Assembly: GCA_949035555.1 (NCBI GenBank)
Contig: CAROLD010000007.1
Coordinates: forward strand, 1 to 64,000
Source: an uncultured bacterium
GTDB lineage: Bacteria > Cyanobacteriota > Vampirovibrionia > Gastranaerophilales > Gastranaerophilaceae
Length of the DNA: 64,000 nt
Reading direction: 5' to 3'
Part shown: positions 7,579 to 16,317 of the stretch, piece after piece
Position numbering within the stretch: the first letter of the stretch is position 1
Layout: each line of letters starts with the position of its first letter
Notes under the pieces: generated by a model
What the model was told of the DNA's origin: nothing
Seen by the model: the letters and a program-made list of their open reading frames with translations, nothing else
The model's database searches: none
Translations under genes and position numbers: made by a program

Positions 7579-9006
7579 ATGAAACAATACGAACACGCAT
7601 TTGGTAAAAATGATATAAGAGGAATTTATGAGGACGATATTACAGAAGAGCTTTTTTATAATATCGGGCTTGCTTATACTAAATGGCTGGTAGAAAAAAG
7701 TTCTAAAACAGCAGGCGAATTAAGAATAAGTGTTTGTATGGATGCAAGATTACACTCTCCATCATTAAAAAAATCTTTAATTGCGGGACTTGTTGATGCG
7801 AATGTCGGTTATATTGAAGATTTAGGGCTAGCTCCGACCCCTATCGGATACTATTCTGAAGTTGCTCATAATCTTGATGGTGCGATGATTATTACAGCAA
7901 GCCACAATCCAAAAGAGTATAACGGTTTGAAAATGACTTTCAACAGACAAACTCTTAATGAAGTTCAAATTAAAGAAGTTCGAGATATAACTTTTGCAAA
8001 CTGGAAAACTTTGCCAGCAACAATTGAAGAAAATGATTTTTCAACCGAAATTATTCCTGAATATATTGCAGAAATGAAGGGTAAATTCGGGACAATAGGT
8101 GAAGGCATTAAGGTTGTGGTTGACAGTGCAAACGCAACAGGCGGAATTGTTGGTCCTCAACTCTATAGAGAACTGGGATGCGATGTGGTTGAATTGTTCT
8201 CAGAACCGGACGGAACTTTTCCTAATCACCATCCAAATCCAAGTCAGCTTTCAACTCTGGAAACTCTTTCAAAAACAGTTGTTGAACTTGGTGCAGATGT
8301 TGGGATTGCATACGATGGTGACAGTGATAGAATTGGGGTCGTTGATTCAAAAGGTAATCCGTTAACGGGCGATAAATTACTTTTAATTTATGCAATGGAT
8401 ATAATTGAGCAAAATCCGACTGTTGTTTCTGAAGTTAAATGTTCTCAAGTCCTTTATGACACAATAAATAATGCCGGCGGCAATGCCGTTATGTGTAAAA
8501 CAGGTCATGGCTATATTAAAGACAAAATGAAAGAAACTAATGCGATTTTAGGCGGTGAAATGAGCGGTCATACTTTCTTTAAAGACAGATATTACGGTTT
8601 TGATGACGCTATTTATGCCGGATGCCGTATTATTGAAATTATTGCAAAAAATAAAAAGCTTAATCCTAACTTTAAACTTGAAGATATTTTAGAACCATTT
8701 AACAGAGTTTATACCAGCGATGAGGTTCGTTTCCCTTGCCCTAATCATCTGAAAAAAGAAGTTTTAGAATCTATGAAAACTCAGGTGAAAGATACTCCTG
8801 AAATGTTTGGGTCAGATATTAAAGAGATTGTAACTCTTGATGGTATGAGAATTGTATTTAACGGAGGGTTTGCTCTAATAAGACAAAGTAATACGGAACC
8901 GGTATTTACTCTTAGGTTTGAAGCTAATAACCAAGAAGAGTGCGAAAGATTTAAAAATGTAATGACATCATTTCTTGATGAATGTGTTAATGCTAAATCT
9001 AAATAA
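7579..9006 (+). CDS. Phosphomannomutase/phosphoglucomutase
   Basis: Alpha-D-phosphohexomutase interconverting hexose 1- and 6-phosphates. Four domains in order: N-terminal FGKNDIRGIY; phosphoserine loop TASHNPKEYNG (about 112-122); metal loop DGDSDR (about 249-254); sugar-binding GEMSGH (about 326-331); phosphate-binding RQSNTEP near the C-terminus. The sequence does not decide between glucose and mannose preference. Divergent from the ABC permease, with only 42 bases between the start codons. Followed by a strong terminator. Confidence 0.93.
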   Translation: MKQYEHAFGKNDIRGIYEDDITEELFYNIGLAYTKWLVEKSSKTAGELRISVCMDARLHSPSLKKSLIAGLVDANVGYIEDLGLAPTPIGYYSEVAHNLDGAMIITASHNPKEYNGLKMTFNRQTLNEVQIKEVRDITFANWKTLPATIEENDFSTEIIPEYIAEMKGKFGTIGEGIKVVVDSANATGGIVGPQLYRELGCDVVELFSEPDGTFPNHHPNPSQLSTLETLSKTVVELGADVGIAYDGDSDRIGVVDSKGNPLTGDKLLLIYAMDIIEQNPTVVSEVKCSQVLYDTINNAGGNAVMCKTGHGYIKDKMKETNAILGGEMSGHTFFKDRYYGFDDAIYAGCRIIEIIAKNKKLNPNFKLEDILEPFNRVYTSDEVRFPCPNHLKKEVLESMKTQVKDTPEMFGSDIKEIVTLDGMRIVFNGGFALIRQSNTEPVFTLRFEANNQEECERFKNVMTSFLDECVNAKSK

Positions 9007-9011
9007 ACCTT

Positions 9012-9041
9012 AAGGGCGGAGCCTGTGGCTCCGCCCTTTTT
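9012..9041 (+). terminator. Terminator after phosphohexomutase
   Basis: Twelve-base-pair stem AAGGGCGGAGCC / GGCTCCGCCCTT with a TGT loop and a T tail. Confidence 0.85.
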
Positions 9042-9073
9042 ATAGGTGCATTAAAATGCGAGGTAAGTTTTTT

Positions 9074-10066
9074 TTATTTACATAATTGCGGTATTATTTC
9101 AAATACATCACCAACAATTCCCGTGTCCGCAATATCAAATATCGGGGCATTTTCGTCTGTATTTATTGCTATAATATGCTCAGAAGCATTCATTCCTACA
9201 GTGTGTTGGATAGCTCCGGAGATAGCACAAGCGATATAAATTTTCGGATGAACAGTTTTTCCTGTTTGTCCTATTTGAATGGATGCAGGCGCAAGTCCCA
9301 TTTCAACTGCTCCACGGGTTGCCGCAACCGTTCCGCCAATTTTATCCGCGAAAGTTTTTAAAAGTTCAAACCCTTTTTCGTTTTTCATTCCTTTGCCACC
9401 GGCAACGATTATTTCAGCTGAATCTAAATCATTTATTAATGTCTCAATTGTTTTTTGAAATTCTAAAATTTTTACTCGGCTTCTAATATGTGAAATGTTT
9501 ACAGGGCAAGATATTAATTCGGTCTCAACACAATCATCCACAGAGTGAACTTTAAAAACATTAGGTCTGACAGTTGCCATTTGCGGATAATTTTTACATA
9601 GAATTGTTGCCATCAACTGCCCGCCAAATGTCGGACGTGTTGCGGCAAGCTGACCTTTTTCGTTTATATCAAGCTCTACACAGTCTGCTGTTAAACCTGT
9701 TTTTAAAGCAGCGGCAACTCTCGGTGCCAAGTCTCTTCCCTGATTAGTTGCGCCGATTAGTAAAATTTCTGGTTTTGTTACTCCGACTAAATCAACAAGA
9801 AGTTTGGAATAATATTCTGTTGAGTATTCACTAAATTTTTCATCTTCAAAATAAAAAACTTTGTTAACACCCATATTTTGAAAAGATTCTCTAAAGTTTT
9901 CAACAATTCCTGGACGAGAAAACAAGACTGCATCAACACTTACACCGCCAAGTTTTTTCGACAATTCTTTTGCCTTGTCCAAAAGTTCAAAAAATACTGT
10001 GTGGATGTATTCATCGCGGGTTAGCTGTGCGTATATTAAAATTCCTGAGTTTTCGCGGTTAGTCAT
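9074..10066 (-). CDS. etfA: Electron transfer flavoprotein, alpha subunit
   Basis: FAD-carrying subunit of an Etf heterodimer that moves electrons between flavoprotein dehydrogenases and other carriers. The N-terminal domain (about 1-200) is followed by the conserved C-terminal FAD domain: GGKGMKNEKGF, ATRGAVEMG, the QIGQTGKTVHPKIYIA region and GISGAIQH-like AISGAIQHTVGM. 330 residues is standard. It overlaps etfB by 8 bases and is the last gene of a four-gene operon. No acyl-CoA dehydrogenase gene is nearby. Confidence 0.95.
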   Translation of the reverse strand: MTNRENSGILIYAQLTRDEYIHTVFFELLDKAKELSKKLGGVSVDAVLFSRPGIVENFRESFQNMGVNKVFYFEDEKFSEYSTEYYSKLLVDLVGVTKPEILLIGATNQGRDLAPRVAAALKTGLTADCVELDINEKGQLAATRPTFGGQLMATILCKNYPQMATVRPNVFKVHSVDDCVETELISCPVNISHIRSRVKILEFQKTIETLINDLDSAEIIVAGGKGMKNEKGFELLKTFADKIGGTVAATRGAVEMGLAPASIQIGQTGKTVHPKIYIACAISGAIQHTVGMNASEHIIAINTDENAPIFDIADTGIVGDVFEIIPQLCK

Positions 10067-10856
10067 TATTTGAAACTCCTAAAGAAATTAATTTTTCTTT
10101 CAAAAGATTAACACTATCTTCCACATTTAGTTTGAATTTTTGTGCGTTATGTGCTGTCGTATTGCGGAAGGCTTTGCTTACATAAGTAGGAGAGCCTTTT
10201 ATTCCTGTATTTTCAGCCGATAACCCAATATCTTTTAACGCAAGGTATTTTATTTGTTTTTTTGAGGCTTTGATAACACCGTTAATAAGCGGTCTCTGCG
10301 GTTCTGTATCATGCTGAAGAATGCAAACAAGCGATGGGAACCCGACACTAACTGTTTCTATTCCGTCTTCCATTTCACGTGTCAAAATAAGCATTTTATT
10401 GTCAGCATTTATAATATCTTTGACATATGTAACCTGCGGAATATCTAGGAAATTTGCAATATTCGGCCCTGTTTGTGCAGTGTCGCCGTCAACAGCAAAC
10501 TGACCGCATACTATTAAATCAAAATCAGGAAGAGCCGTTCTTATTGCTCTTGATAAAGTTAAACCAGTTGCGTAAGTGTCTGAACCTGCAAATTTTTTAT
10601 CTGAAACTAGCACTCCGTTATCACACCCAAGTGCTATCAGTTTTCGAAGCATACTTTCAGCTTGAGGCGGACCCATTGTGAAAACTGATATTTCTGTATT
10701 TGGAATAATTTCTTTTAATTTTAAACAGAATTCTGCAGCATAAACATCATAAGGGTTGATTATACTTTCAACCCCTTCTCGATGTATAGTATTGTGTTCC
10801 GTCCACTTGATATCAGTAGTATCGGGAACTTGTTTTACGCATAAGGCTATTTTCAT
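10059..10856 (-). CDS. etfB: Electron transfer flavoprotein, beta subunit
   Basis: Partner of EtfA. N-terminal MKIALCVKQVPDTTDIKW is characteristic. The segment REGVESIINPYD and the C-terminal GIKGSPTYV resemble the forms reported for electron-bifurcating/FixA-like EtfB rather than the purely electron-transferring mitochondrial type; this subtype call is inference. The Etf signature region near VTYVKDI and REMEDGIETV is present. 265 residues. No clear Shine-Dalgarno sequence precedes the ATG, which lies nine bases after the preceding small gene. Confidence 0.93.
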   Translation of the reverse strand: MKIALCVKQVPDTTDIKWTEHNTIHREGVESIINPYDVYAAEFCLKLKEIIPNTEISVFTMGPPQAESMLRKLIALGCDNGVLVSDKKFAGSDTYATGLTLSRAIRTALPDFDLIVCGQFAVDGDTAQTGPNIANFLDIPQVTYVKDIINADNKMLILTREMEDGIETVSVGFPSLVCILQHDTEPQRPLINGVIKASKKQIKYLALKDIGLSAENTGIKGSPTYVSKAFRNTTAHNAQKFKLNVEDSVNLLKEKLISLGVSNND

Positions 10857-10865
10857 AGTTTATAA

Positions 10866-11051
10866 TTATTGCTGTTGTTGTTTTGCGCGTTGTTTTTGGT
10901 TAGCTTCAAGCAAGTTGTTGTATGCTATCAAATACATTGAGCATTTTTGAACACTTGGAACATACCATGCACATTTAGTTTGACTGCATACCATATCAAT
11001 ACCTGAACCTATACTAATCAACGGACAAACCGGAATATCATTTCTACCCAT
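10866..11051 (-). CDS. Small four-cysteine protein in the Etf operon
   Basis: 61-residue protein with Cys at 9, 22, 27 and 37 (C-x12-C-x4-C-x9-C, containing CAWY) and a Gln-rich, basic C-terminus. Small proteins with a CPL...CAW(W/Y)...C pattern occur in anaerobes and probably bind zinc or an Fe-S cluster; that is inference. It lies 12 bases after the NfnA-like gene and 9 before etfB on the same strand, so cotranscription is very likely and an accessory role in electron transfer is plausible. Confidence 0.7.
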   Translation of the reverse strand: MGRNDIPVCPLISIGSGIDMVCSQTKCAWYVPSVQKCSMYLIAYNNLLEANQKQRAKQQQQ

Positions 11052-11063
11052 AACTCTCTTCTC

Positions 11064-11906
11064 CTACACTTTTTCAGCTTTCTTTAACAAATTGCAGTTT
11101 TCACTGCGTTTACGCTCTTGATCTTTATAGATGCGAGTTCTATTAATAACTTCATCAAAATCAATTTTATGAGCGTCAAAATCAGGTCCGTCTACACAGG
11201 CAAATTTTGTTTCGCCTCCGACTGTAACCCTGCAAGCTCCGCACATTCCTGTGCCATCAACCATAATAGGATTCATGCTTGCTTCAGTATAAATACCTTT
11301 ATCTCTGGTGAGTTCCGCCACCGCTCTCATCATCGGCATAGGTCCGACTGCGATTACATAATCAACTTTTTCTCTGTCTATGATTTCTTGCAATACGGTT
11401 GTGCCGTAACCTTTGATACCATAAGAGCCGTCATCGGTTGTTAAATATAATTCTGTAGAAGCTTCTTTCATTTTGTTTTCCCAGAATAATAAATCTTTTG
11501 TTCTTGCGCCAGCAATCATATACACTTTATTGCCTGCTTCTTTTAATGCTTTAGAAATTAAATAGCAAGGAGCCGCGCCATAGCCGCCGGCAACACAAAC
11601 CGCAGTGCCGTAATTTTTTATATGAGTCGGCTTACCAAGTGGTCCCACAAGGTCGATCAACTCATCACCTTCATTAAGTTCTGCAAGTTTTTTTGTTGAA
11701 TATCCGACTGCCATAAATACAAGAGTGAGAATCCCTTTTTCTTTATCAACATCCGCGATAGTCAGGGGAACTCTTTCACCTTCATCTTCAACTCTAAATA
11801 TAATAAATTGTCCTGCTTGTGCATTTCTTACAACATATGGTGCTTCAATAGAAATTTCGTATTGATTTGGACAAATTTCTCTTTTTGAGAGGATTTTGTA
11901 TCCCAT
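11064..11906 (-). CDS. NfnA/PyrK-like FAD/NAD(P)- and [2Fe-2S]-binding oxidoreductase subunit
   Basis: Ferredoxin-NADP reductase-type fold: N-terminal FAD barrel (RVPLTIAD flavin-binding stretch, about 45-52), NAD(P)-binding domain beginning VCVAGGYGAAP (about 102-112), and a C-terminal [2Fe-2S] site in GTGMCGACRVTV followed by FACVDGP. This matches sulfide dehydrogenase/NfnA (subunit A of NADH-dependent ferredoxin:NADP+ oxidoreductase), 280 residues. AAGGAGAG precedes the ATG. Its usual partner, the GltD-like NfnB, is not adjacent. Instead it is the first gene of an operon with etfB and etfA. Confidence 0.88.
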   Translation of the reverse strand: MGYKILSKREICPNQYEISIEAPYVVRNAQAGQFIIFRVEDEGERVPLTIADVDKEKGILTLVFMAVGYSTKKLAELNEGDELIDLVGPLGKPTHIKNYGTAVCVAGGYGAAPCYLISKALKEAGNKVYMIAGARTKDLLFWENKMKEASTELYLTTDDGSYGIKGYGTTVLQEIIDREKVDYVIAVGPMPMMRAVAELTRDKGIYTEASMNPIMVDGTGMCGACRVTVGGETKFACVDGPDFDAHKIDFDEVINRTRIYKDQERKRSENCNLLKKAEKV

Positions 11907-11981
11907 TTTTCTCTCCTTAATGAATTTATTATACTACATTATACATCAAAACCTCTAATTTGAAAAGGTGTATAACTGTAT

Positions 11982-12014
11982 AAAAAACAGAGAAGAACAT
12001 TTGTTCTTCTCTGT
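11982..12014 (-). terminator. Terminator of the pilin-like gene
   Basis: On the minus strand a 12-base-pair stem (ACAGAGAAGAAC and its complement, ATTT loop on the plus strand) ends in a run of six T's, 26 bases after the pilin stop codon. Confidence 0.85.
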
Positions 12015-12039
12015 CCAAAGTTGTTTATGTTATTATCAA

Positions 12040-12810
12040 CTATTTAGCTGAAGTTAACACATATTTTGCAGCGTCAGACGCAGGTTCAACAGTTGCATCG
12101 TGGAATACAACAGGGAATACGTCTGTCATGTGTTTAGCATCGTTTTTAACTGTACAAGGAGTATTAATATTACGAGTAGATGTACCAGAAGCTGCAGCTG
12201 TACCACAGGTTACTTCTTTGTTAGGAAGAGTTGTGCCGTTTACGTCGATAAATCCAACACAGTTCGCAAGGCTACCACCGGCAGCGATAGCTGTTTGTAT
12301 ATCTTGTCCCAATTCAAGAGTACAACCTACTGCTACCGCCGGAAATGCAACGATAGAACCATCTGCTAAAGTATATCCGTGATAATTGTTTAATGCTGGA
12401 GCAACTCCTAATGATCTTGTGTAACCTCCTTGTGCTGCATTAATTGAATAAGCTACAGATCCAGCACCCTGACCAGAGTTAGCTCTTCTTAATGAACCTA
12501 AATTTGCTACATATGTTGCACCTGTTAATGTTCCGTTTAACAATGAGCAAAAAGACATTCTGTTTTCTGGGTTATCCTGAGCAATAGTTGCTGCACAAGC
12601 TTGATCAGTTCCTGCATAATCAAAATCATACTGAGCTTGAGCCATCAAACCCGCTTGGCTTAATGTTGATAATGTTTTCTTAAATTGTGATCTGAATTTT
12701 GCTGAGTTGGTATTAGCAATCAAGTTAGGAATAGTCATAGCAGCAACTACACCAATAATACCAAGAGTAATCAATACTTCTGCCAAAGTAAAACCGAATC
12801 TTTTTGTCAT
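12040..12810 (-). CDS. Type IV pilin-like / type II secretion pseudopilin protein
   Basis: Class III signal peptide MTKRFG, cut before FTLAEVLITLG, with the conserved Glu5 of the mature protein and a hydrophobic helix to about residue 30. The 225-residue globular part is rich in Gly, Ala, Thr and Asn. It contains several cysteines that could pair in the oxidising periplasm. It should be processed by a prepilin peptidase and inserted into a pilus or pseudopilus. No other pilus gene is near; the gene has its own promoter and terminator. Large stand-alone pilin-like proteins of this kind are common in Gastranaerophilales (recollection of the group, not tested here). Confidence 0.85.
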   Translation of the reverse strand: MTKRFGFTLAEVLITLGIIGVVAAMTIPNLIANTNSAKFRSQFKKTLSTLSQAGLMAQAQYDFDYAGTDQACAATIAQDNPENRMSFCSLLNGTLTGATYVANLGSLRRANSGQGAGSVAYSINAAQGGYTRSLGVAPALNNYHGYTLADGSIVAFPAVAVGCTLELGQDIQTAIAAGGSLANCVGFIDVNGTTLPNKEVTCGTAAASGTSTRNINTPCTVKNDAKHMTDVFPVVFHDATVEPASDAAKYVLTSAK

Positions 12811-12846
12811 AATCTTTCACCTTTCTTTTAAAAATAAAACTATAAC

Positions 12847-12861
12847 ATACGCTTTACATAA
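12847..12861 (-). repeat. TGTAAAGCGT element, copy 1
   Basis: Minus-strand TTATGTAAAGCGTAT, starting at the predicted transcription start of the pilin-like gene. It is identical over ten bases to the copies at 12971-12980 and 18481-18490. It could be an operator or a 5' UTR element. Confidence 0.5.
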
Positions 12862-12866
12862 CGATT

Positions 12867-12895
12867 ATATTACTATTTTTTTCAAAGTCTGTCAA
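12867..12895 (-). promoter_or_regulatory. Promoter of the pilin-like gene
   Basis: Perfect -35 TTGACA (12890-12895 on the minus strand) and TAATAT -10 (12867-12872), 17 bases apart. The predicted start near 12860 falls at the edge of the TGTAAAGCGT element and leaves a leader of about 50 bases with AAAGGTG before the ATG. Confidence 0.75.
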
Positions 12896-12968
12896 CCATT
12901 TGAATGATTTATCCGCTATTTATTCAGAATTTGACCATTGTTTTGAATGCAAGATAATTAATCCTCAT

Positions 12969-12983
12969 ATACGCTTTACAAAA
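12969..12983 (-). repeat. TGTAAAGCGT element, copy 2
   Basis: Minus-strand TTTTGTAAAGCGTAT, about 75 bases upstream of the pilin -35 box and in the same orientation as copy 1. Confidence 0.5.
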
Positions 12984-13017
12984 TTATTAATCCCAAATTT
13001 TCTAGTAAAATAACATT

Positions 13018-13059
13018 AATTAGCAAAAACTAATCCTTAAGGATTAGTTTTTGCTAATT
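13018..13059. repeat. Perfect 42-base palindrome
   Basis: Every base from 13018 to 13038 is complementary to its partner in 13039-13059 (centre CCTT/AAGG, outer ends ATTAGC/GCTAAT). It lies about 100 bases downstream of the GH13 gene, whose transcripts run into it. It may be a factor-independent terminator or a dimeric-regulator site. The T tract is weak on the minus strand and better on the plus strand. Confidence 0.8.
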
Positions 13060-13159
13060 TTTCAATCTATAATTGTGTTTGCGGATTGTAAATTATTGTA
13101 AATTATTTATGTGGATTATAATATATTGTAATAATCTAGCTCTGAAGGATTATTTTTTA

Positions 13160-15451
13160 TTAACCCCTTTGTAATTCAAAAATTCTGAATTCACCCGGCT
13201 CCAGTTTTTCAAAATGCAAACTGTCAGAGTGTTCTAAATCTTGAGGTTCATAATCTTTTTCATTAATATAATACTCACATTTTAAAGTATAATCGCCCGG
13301 AATATGAATTTCTTTGTCAAAGATAGTATATCCTTCAATAATTTCTTTATAACATTCGCCTGTAGCGGCAGTTTTAGTAACTTTTTCCGTTGGATATTTG
13401 TGATTTGAAATCACAAGATAAGCTGTTCTAAGCGGTTCTCTTGTAATGAGCCATGCGCTGTAGCCATCTTCATCGTCAATGATAATTTGAGCTTCGCCGC
13501 CGGTGATAACATTGTTGTTTTTTACAAATCTGTCTATTGCATCAAATTTTGTATAAAAATCTTCATTCTCAGCACGTTTCATCGCAACTTCTTCGCCTAT
13601 AGTATATTCTACTCCGCCCTGAGTAAAACTTTCGTCTCCGTCAACATACATTACCGGTCTTTGTGCAAATTTACCGCCGGGGAGCAGTTTGTATTTTGCC
13701 CATTTATATAATGCTCCCTGTTCGCCTAATTGCGCCGGATATTGGTCTATACAATGAAATTCGCCGTCCTGATTGTTATATGTTTTCAAAATAGAAAGCA
13801 TATTACCTTTTTTAAATTTTATATTATAATTACTCAAATTTCTGTTATCATCAGAAATTTTTTCCGGAGTTTTGTCAAATTGTGAAATAATATCATTACC
13901 CCATAGAACATCAAATTTCATATCTTGATGATATTCTTTGTAGAAACTGTCCCATAACATATATTCTGCAAGTGTTGCAAAGTATGGTAATTTCTTTTTC
14001 ATTGCCGTGTTTAGCTTGTTTAGAACATATCTTGGTGCACGGTAGCTTATCGGGCGTCCATTTCGTTCTGAAACTTCATCTACAATGTGGTCAATATGGT
14101 CAACTCTGAAACCGTCAAAGTTGTAGTCTTCCAGAAGTTGTTTCATGCTATTAATAAATAATTCAATAACATCTTCATTGAATTTGCCATTTTCAAGATT
14201 TACAAAATAGTAAGGGGTTTGGCAGTCAAGATTTGCAAATCCGGTTACATCATCGCCTTTAAAATCAAAGTGTTTAAATACCGGATAACCTCCGCATTCG
14301 CTCATTCCGTCATATACCGGAACTCCCGCAGAACACCATGCACCGCCCGGTGCAGGCCATAAACCTTCATTTATAAGTAACTGAATGGTTTCCACTTGTT
14401 TTGTAATATCTTTTTCTTCAAGTTTCTTTTTGTCACCTTTAAATTCGTGAATTTTTGCAACAAGTTCTCTCACCCGTTTGTGGATTTTTTGTTGATAAGG
14501 TCTTTCAAGCATTGAGTTTGAGAATGCTTTTTTATGTTCAAGCATTATTCCGTCAAAGCTGTTATAAAGTTCCTGAAATGCAGGGCTTAGTTCCCCTGAG
14601 TTACCTTGAAGTCTTTGAATATAAATATCTTTTACTATTTGAATATCATCTGCATCGTGGTCTTTAGAAAGAAATTCTGCAACCTCATCTATTTTATTTG
14701 AAAGCTGTTTTTGTAATTCTGTAATATCATACCAGCGAGCAACTTGAGGGTTAGCCAGAACGAATTTTGAAAATCTTCCTGTCTGAGGGAGAATATCATA
14801 TATAACAGGGTGTCCTGCAAGCTGAGCCATTTTTATAAATGTCTGGAGCTGTTGTTTTACGTCCAAACCTGTAATTTCTTGTATATGAGCATCATTTAAT
14901 CTTTCACTTACTTCACTGCTTTTAGGAAGATATGCACAACCAAATTCTCTCGGATGGAAAGGGATAAGATATATTGTAGTGTTATAAATTTTGTTATTCA
15001 TATTACCTGTTGGTAAAATAAGCAGTTGTTTAAGCCAGTCAAAAAATTTCCCGGTTTCTTCTGATTTGTTTCCATTACCGAGTGCCGCAAGGTTTATTAA
15101 TTTTATGTTATGTCCTTCTTTTTTGAACCAGTCTGCATTTTTTTCATGGTTTCTGGCAAGAGGGCTTATCTGATTATTTTTAAAATAAAATTCATTGTTT
15201 TTGAATATATTATTTTGTTTCCATTTTTCTTCAAGTGCAAACAGTGTTTCTTCATTGGTTAACTCTTCTTGAGCTTTTTGGAATGAGTAAGTGAGGTATC
15301 CGTATTTTTGAATATGCATGGATAAATATTTTTTCCTGATTTCAGAAATATTTTCAAACGGATATGCTTTTTTTAACTCTGTGTAAATTCTGTTCAATTC
15401 AGCTTCTGCTGAAGGTTTCTGCTCTTTTTTGGCAAATAAAAAATCTAACAT
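13160..15451 (-). CDS. Glycoside hydrolase family 13 (alpha-amylase-like) enzyme
   Basis: Cytoplasmic alpha-glucan-active enzyme of the GH13 (beta/alpha)8 fold. The nucleophile Asp is in FDGFRVDHIDHI, and the acid/base Glu probably in TLAEYMLWDSF. Upstream barrel segments include YDILPQTGRF. No signal peptide. The frame is open to 15502, but the ATG at 15451 (763 residues, MLDFLFAKKEQKP) has AAGGGAGAT six bases upstream and is preferred. A C-terminal beta domain follows the barrel. Exact specificity is not visible. Divergent from the response regulator gene across a 166-base gap. Confidence 0.8.
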   Translation of the reverse strand: MLDFLFAKKEQKPSAEAELNRIYTELKKAYPFENISEIRKKYLSMHIQKYGYLTYSFQKAQEELTNEETLFALEEKWKQNNIFKNNEFYFKNNQISPLARNHEKNADWFKKEGHNIKLINLAALGNGNKSEETGKFFDWLKQLLILPTGNMNNKIYNTTIYLIPFHPREFGCAYLPKSSEVSERLNDAHIQEITGLDVKQQLQTFIKMAQLAGHPVIYDILPQTGRFSKFVLANPQVARWYDITELQKQLSNKIDEVAEFLSKDHDADDIQIVKDIYIQRLQGNSGELSPAFQELYNSFDGIMLEHKKAFSNSMLERPYQQKIHKRVRELVAKIHEFKGDKKKLEEKDITKQVETIQLLINEGLWPAPGGAWCSAGVPVYDGMSECGGYPVFKHFDFKGDDVTGFANLDCQTPYYFVNLENGKFNEDVIELFINSMKQLLEDYNFDGFRVDHIDHIVDEVSERNGRPISYRAPRYVLNKLNTAMKKKLPYFATLAEYMLWDSFYKEYHQDMKFDVLWGNDIISQFDKTPEKISDDNRNLSNYNIKFKKGNMLSILKTYNNQDGEFHCIDQYPAQLGEQGALYKWAKYKLLPGGKFAQRPVMYVDGDESFTQGGVEYTIGEEVAMKRAENEDFYTKFDAIDRFVKNNNVITGGEAQIIIDDEDGYSAWLITREPLRTAYLVISNHKYPTEKVTKTAATGECYKEIIEGYTIFDKEIHIPGDYTLKCEYYINEKDYEPQDLEHSDSLHFEKLEPGEFRIFELQRG

Positions 15452-15522
15452 AAATATCTCCCTTATATAAAGATTATACCATAAGAAAAAATTTGAAAAC
15501 ACAACATGGGTAATATGTGAAT

Positions 15523-15540
15523 ATTAGCAACCTAGCTAAT
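15523..15540. repeat. Inverted repeat between divergent GH13 and regulator genes
   Basis: ATTAGC-N6-GCTAAT, a symmetrical candidate operator in the shared upstream region. The same hexamers form the outer ends of the 42-base palindrome downstream of the GH13 gene. Confidence 0.4.
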
Positions 15541-15617
15541 AGAATAAAAATGTTTAAGTAATAAATTTGTATTTGTTAAGAAGTTATATACCCCGATAGG
15601 ACAATGGAGAATCAATT

Positions 15618-16292
15618 ATGGAAACCAAGCAAAAATCAATTTCAGTAGTTATAGTCGAAGACTTTAAATTAACCAGAGTAGGGCTAAGATGTGCATTAAA
15701 TTCAAATGAAGATATAGAAGTTGTGGCAGAATCCGAGGATGCGATTACAGGAATTAAGTTAATCCAAAAATACAATCCTGATGTAGTGCTAATGGATTTA
15801 GGGCTTCCTACAATGAACGGTATTGAAGCTATGGTTAAAATTAGAGAATTCTCAAAGGATATAAAAATTATTGCGCTGACTTCTCATGATCGCGAAGAAG
15901 AAGTTGTAGCCGCACTTGGTTCCGGTGCTAATGCTTACTGTTTGAAGGATATTGAGCCAACTAAGCTTGCCGATGTAATACGTGATGTTCATCAGGGTGT
16001 TTGCTGGATTGACTCTTTAGTTGCTAATCATGCGCTAAAATCTATTCCAAAAGTTGAAAATGCCGCAATTATGGGAGCTAAAGCCGCAGATCAGGTAAAA
16101 ATTCCATTAACAGAACGTGAATGTGAAGTTCTTAGACATCTTGTTGCAGGTAAAAGTAATACTGAAATTGCAAAAGAATTAATTGTAAGTGTTCATACAG
16201 CAAAAGCTCATGTTTGTTCAATCTTGCAAAAAATGTGTGTTAATGACCGTGTTCAAGCCGCAGTCAAAGCTGTTAAAGAAGGCATGGTTTAG
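15618..16292 (+). CDS. NarL/FixJ-type response regulator (orphan)
   Basis: N-terminal receiver domain (about 8-125): acidic pair Glu14-Asp15, phospho-acceptor Asp60 in VVLMDLGLP, Thr in ALTSHD and Lys in CLKD. A LuxR-type helix-turn-helix (about 158-215) starts LTERECEVLRHLVAGKSNTEIA and includes the recognition-helix stretch VSVHTAKAHV. All phosphotransfer residues are intact. GGAGA lies seven bases before the ATG. No histidine kinase is adjacent. The divergent GH13 gene is a natural candidate target. Confidence 0.93.
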   Translation: METKQKSISVVIVEDFKLTRVGLRCALNSNEDIEVVAESEDAITGIKLIQKYNPDVVLMDLGLPTMNGIEAMVKIREFSKDIKIIALTSHDREEEVVAALGSGANAYCLKDIEPTKLADVIRDVHQGVCWIDSLVANHALKSIPKVENAAIMGAKAADQVKIPLTERECEVLRHLVAGKSNTEIAKELIVSVHTAKAHVCSILQKMCVNDRVQAAVKAVKEGMV

Positions 16293-16317
16293 AAAAGATA
16301 TCTTGGGGTATAATATT

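Larger units (their letters stand above)
12811..13159. other. Intergenic regulatory region upstream of the pilin-like gene
   Basis: A 349-base gap without a credible gene. It holds the pilin promoter, two same-direction copies of a TGTAAAGCGT element, a perfect 42-base palindrome, and an AT-rich part (about 13085-13140) with a tandem ATTGTAAATT repeat and an imperfect inverted repeat GATTAT...ATAATC. No RNA gene was recognised. Confidence 0.6.
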
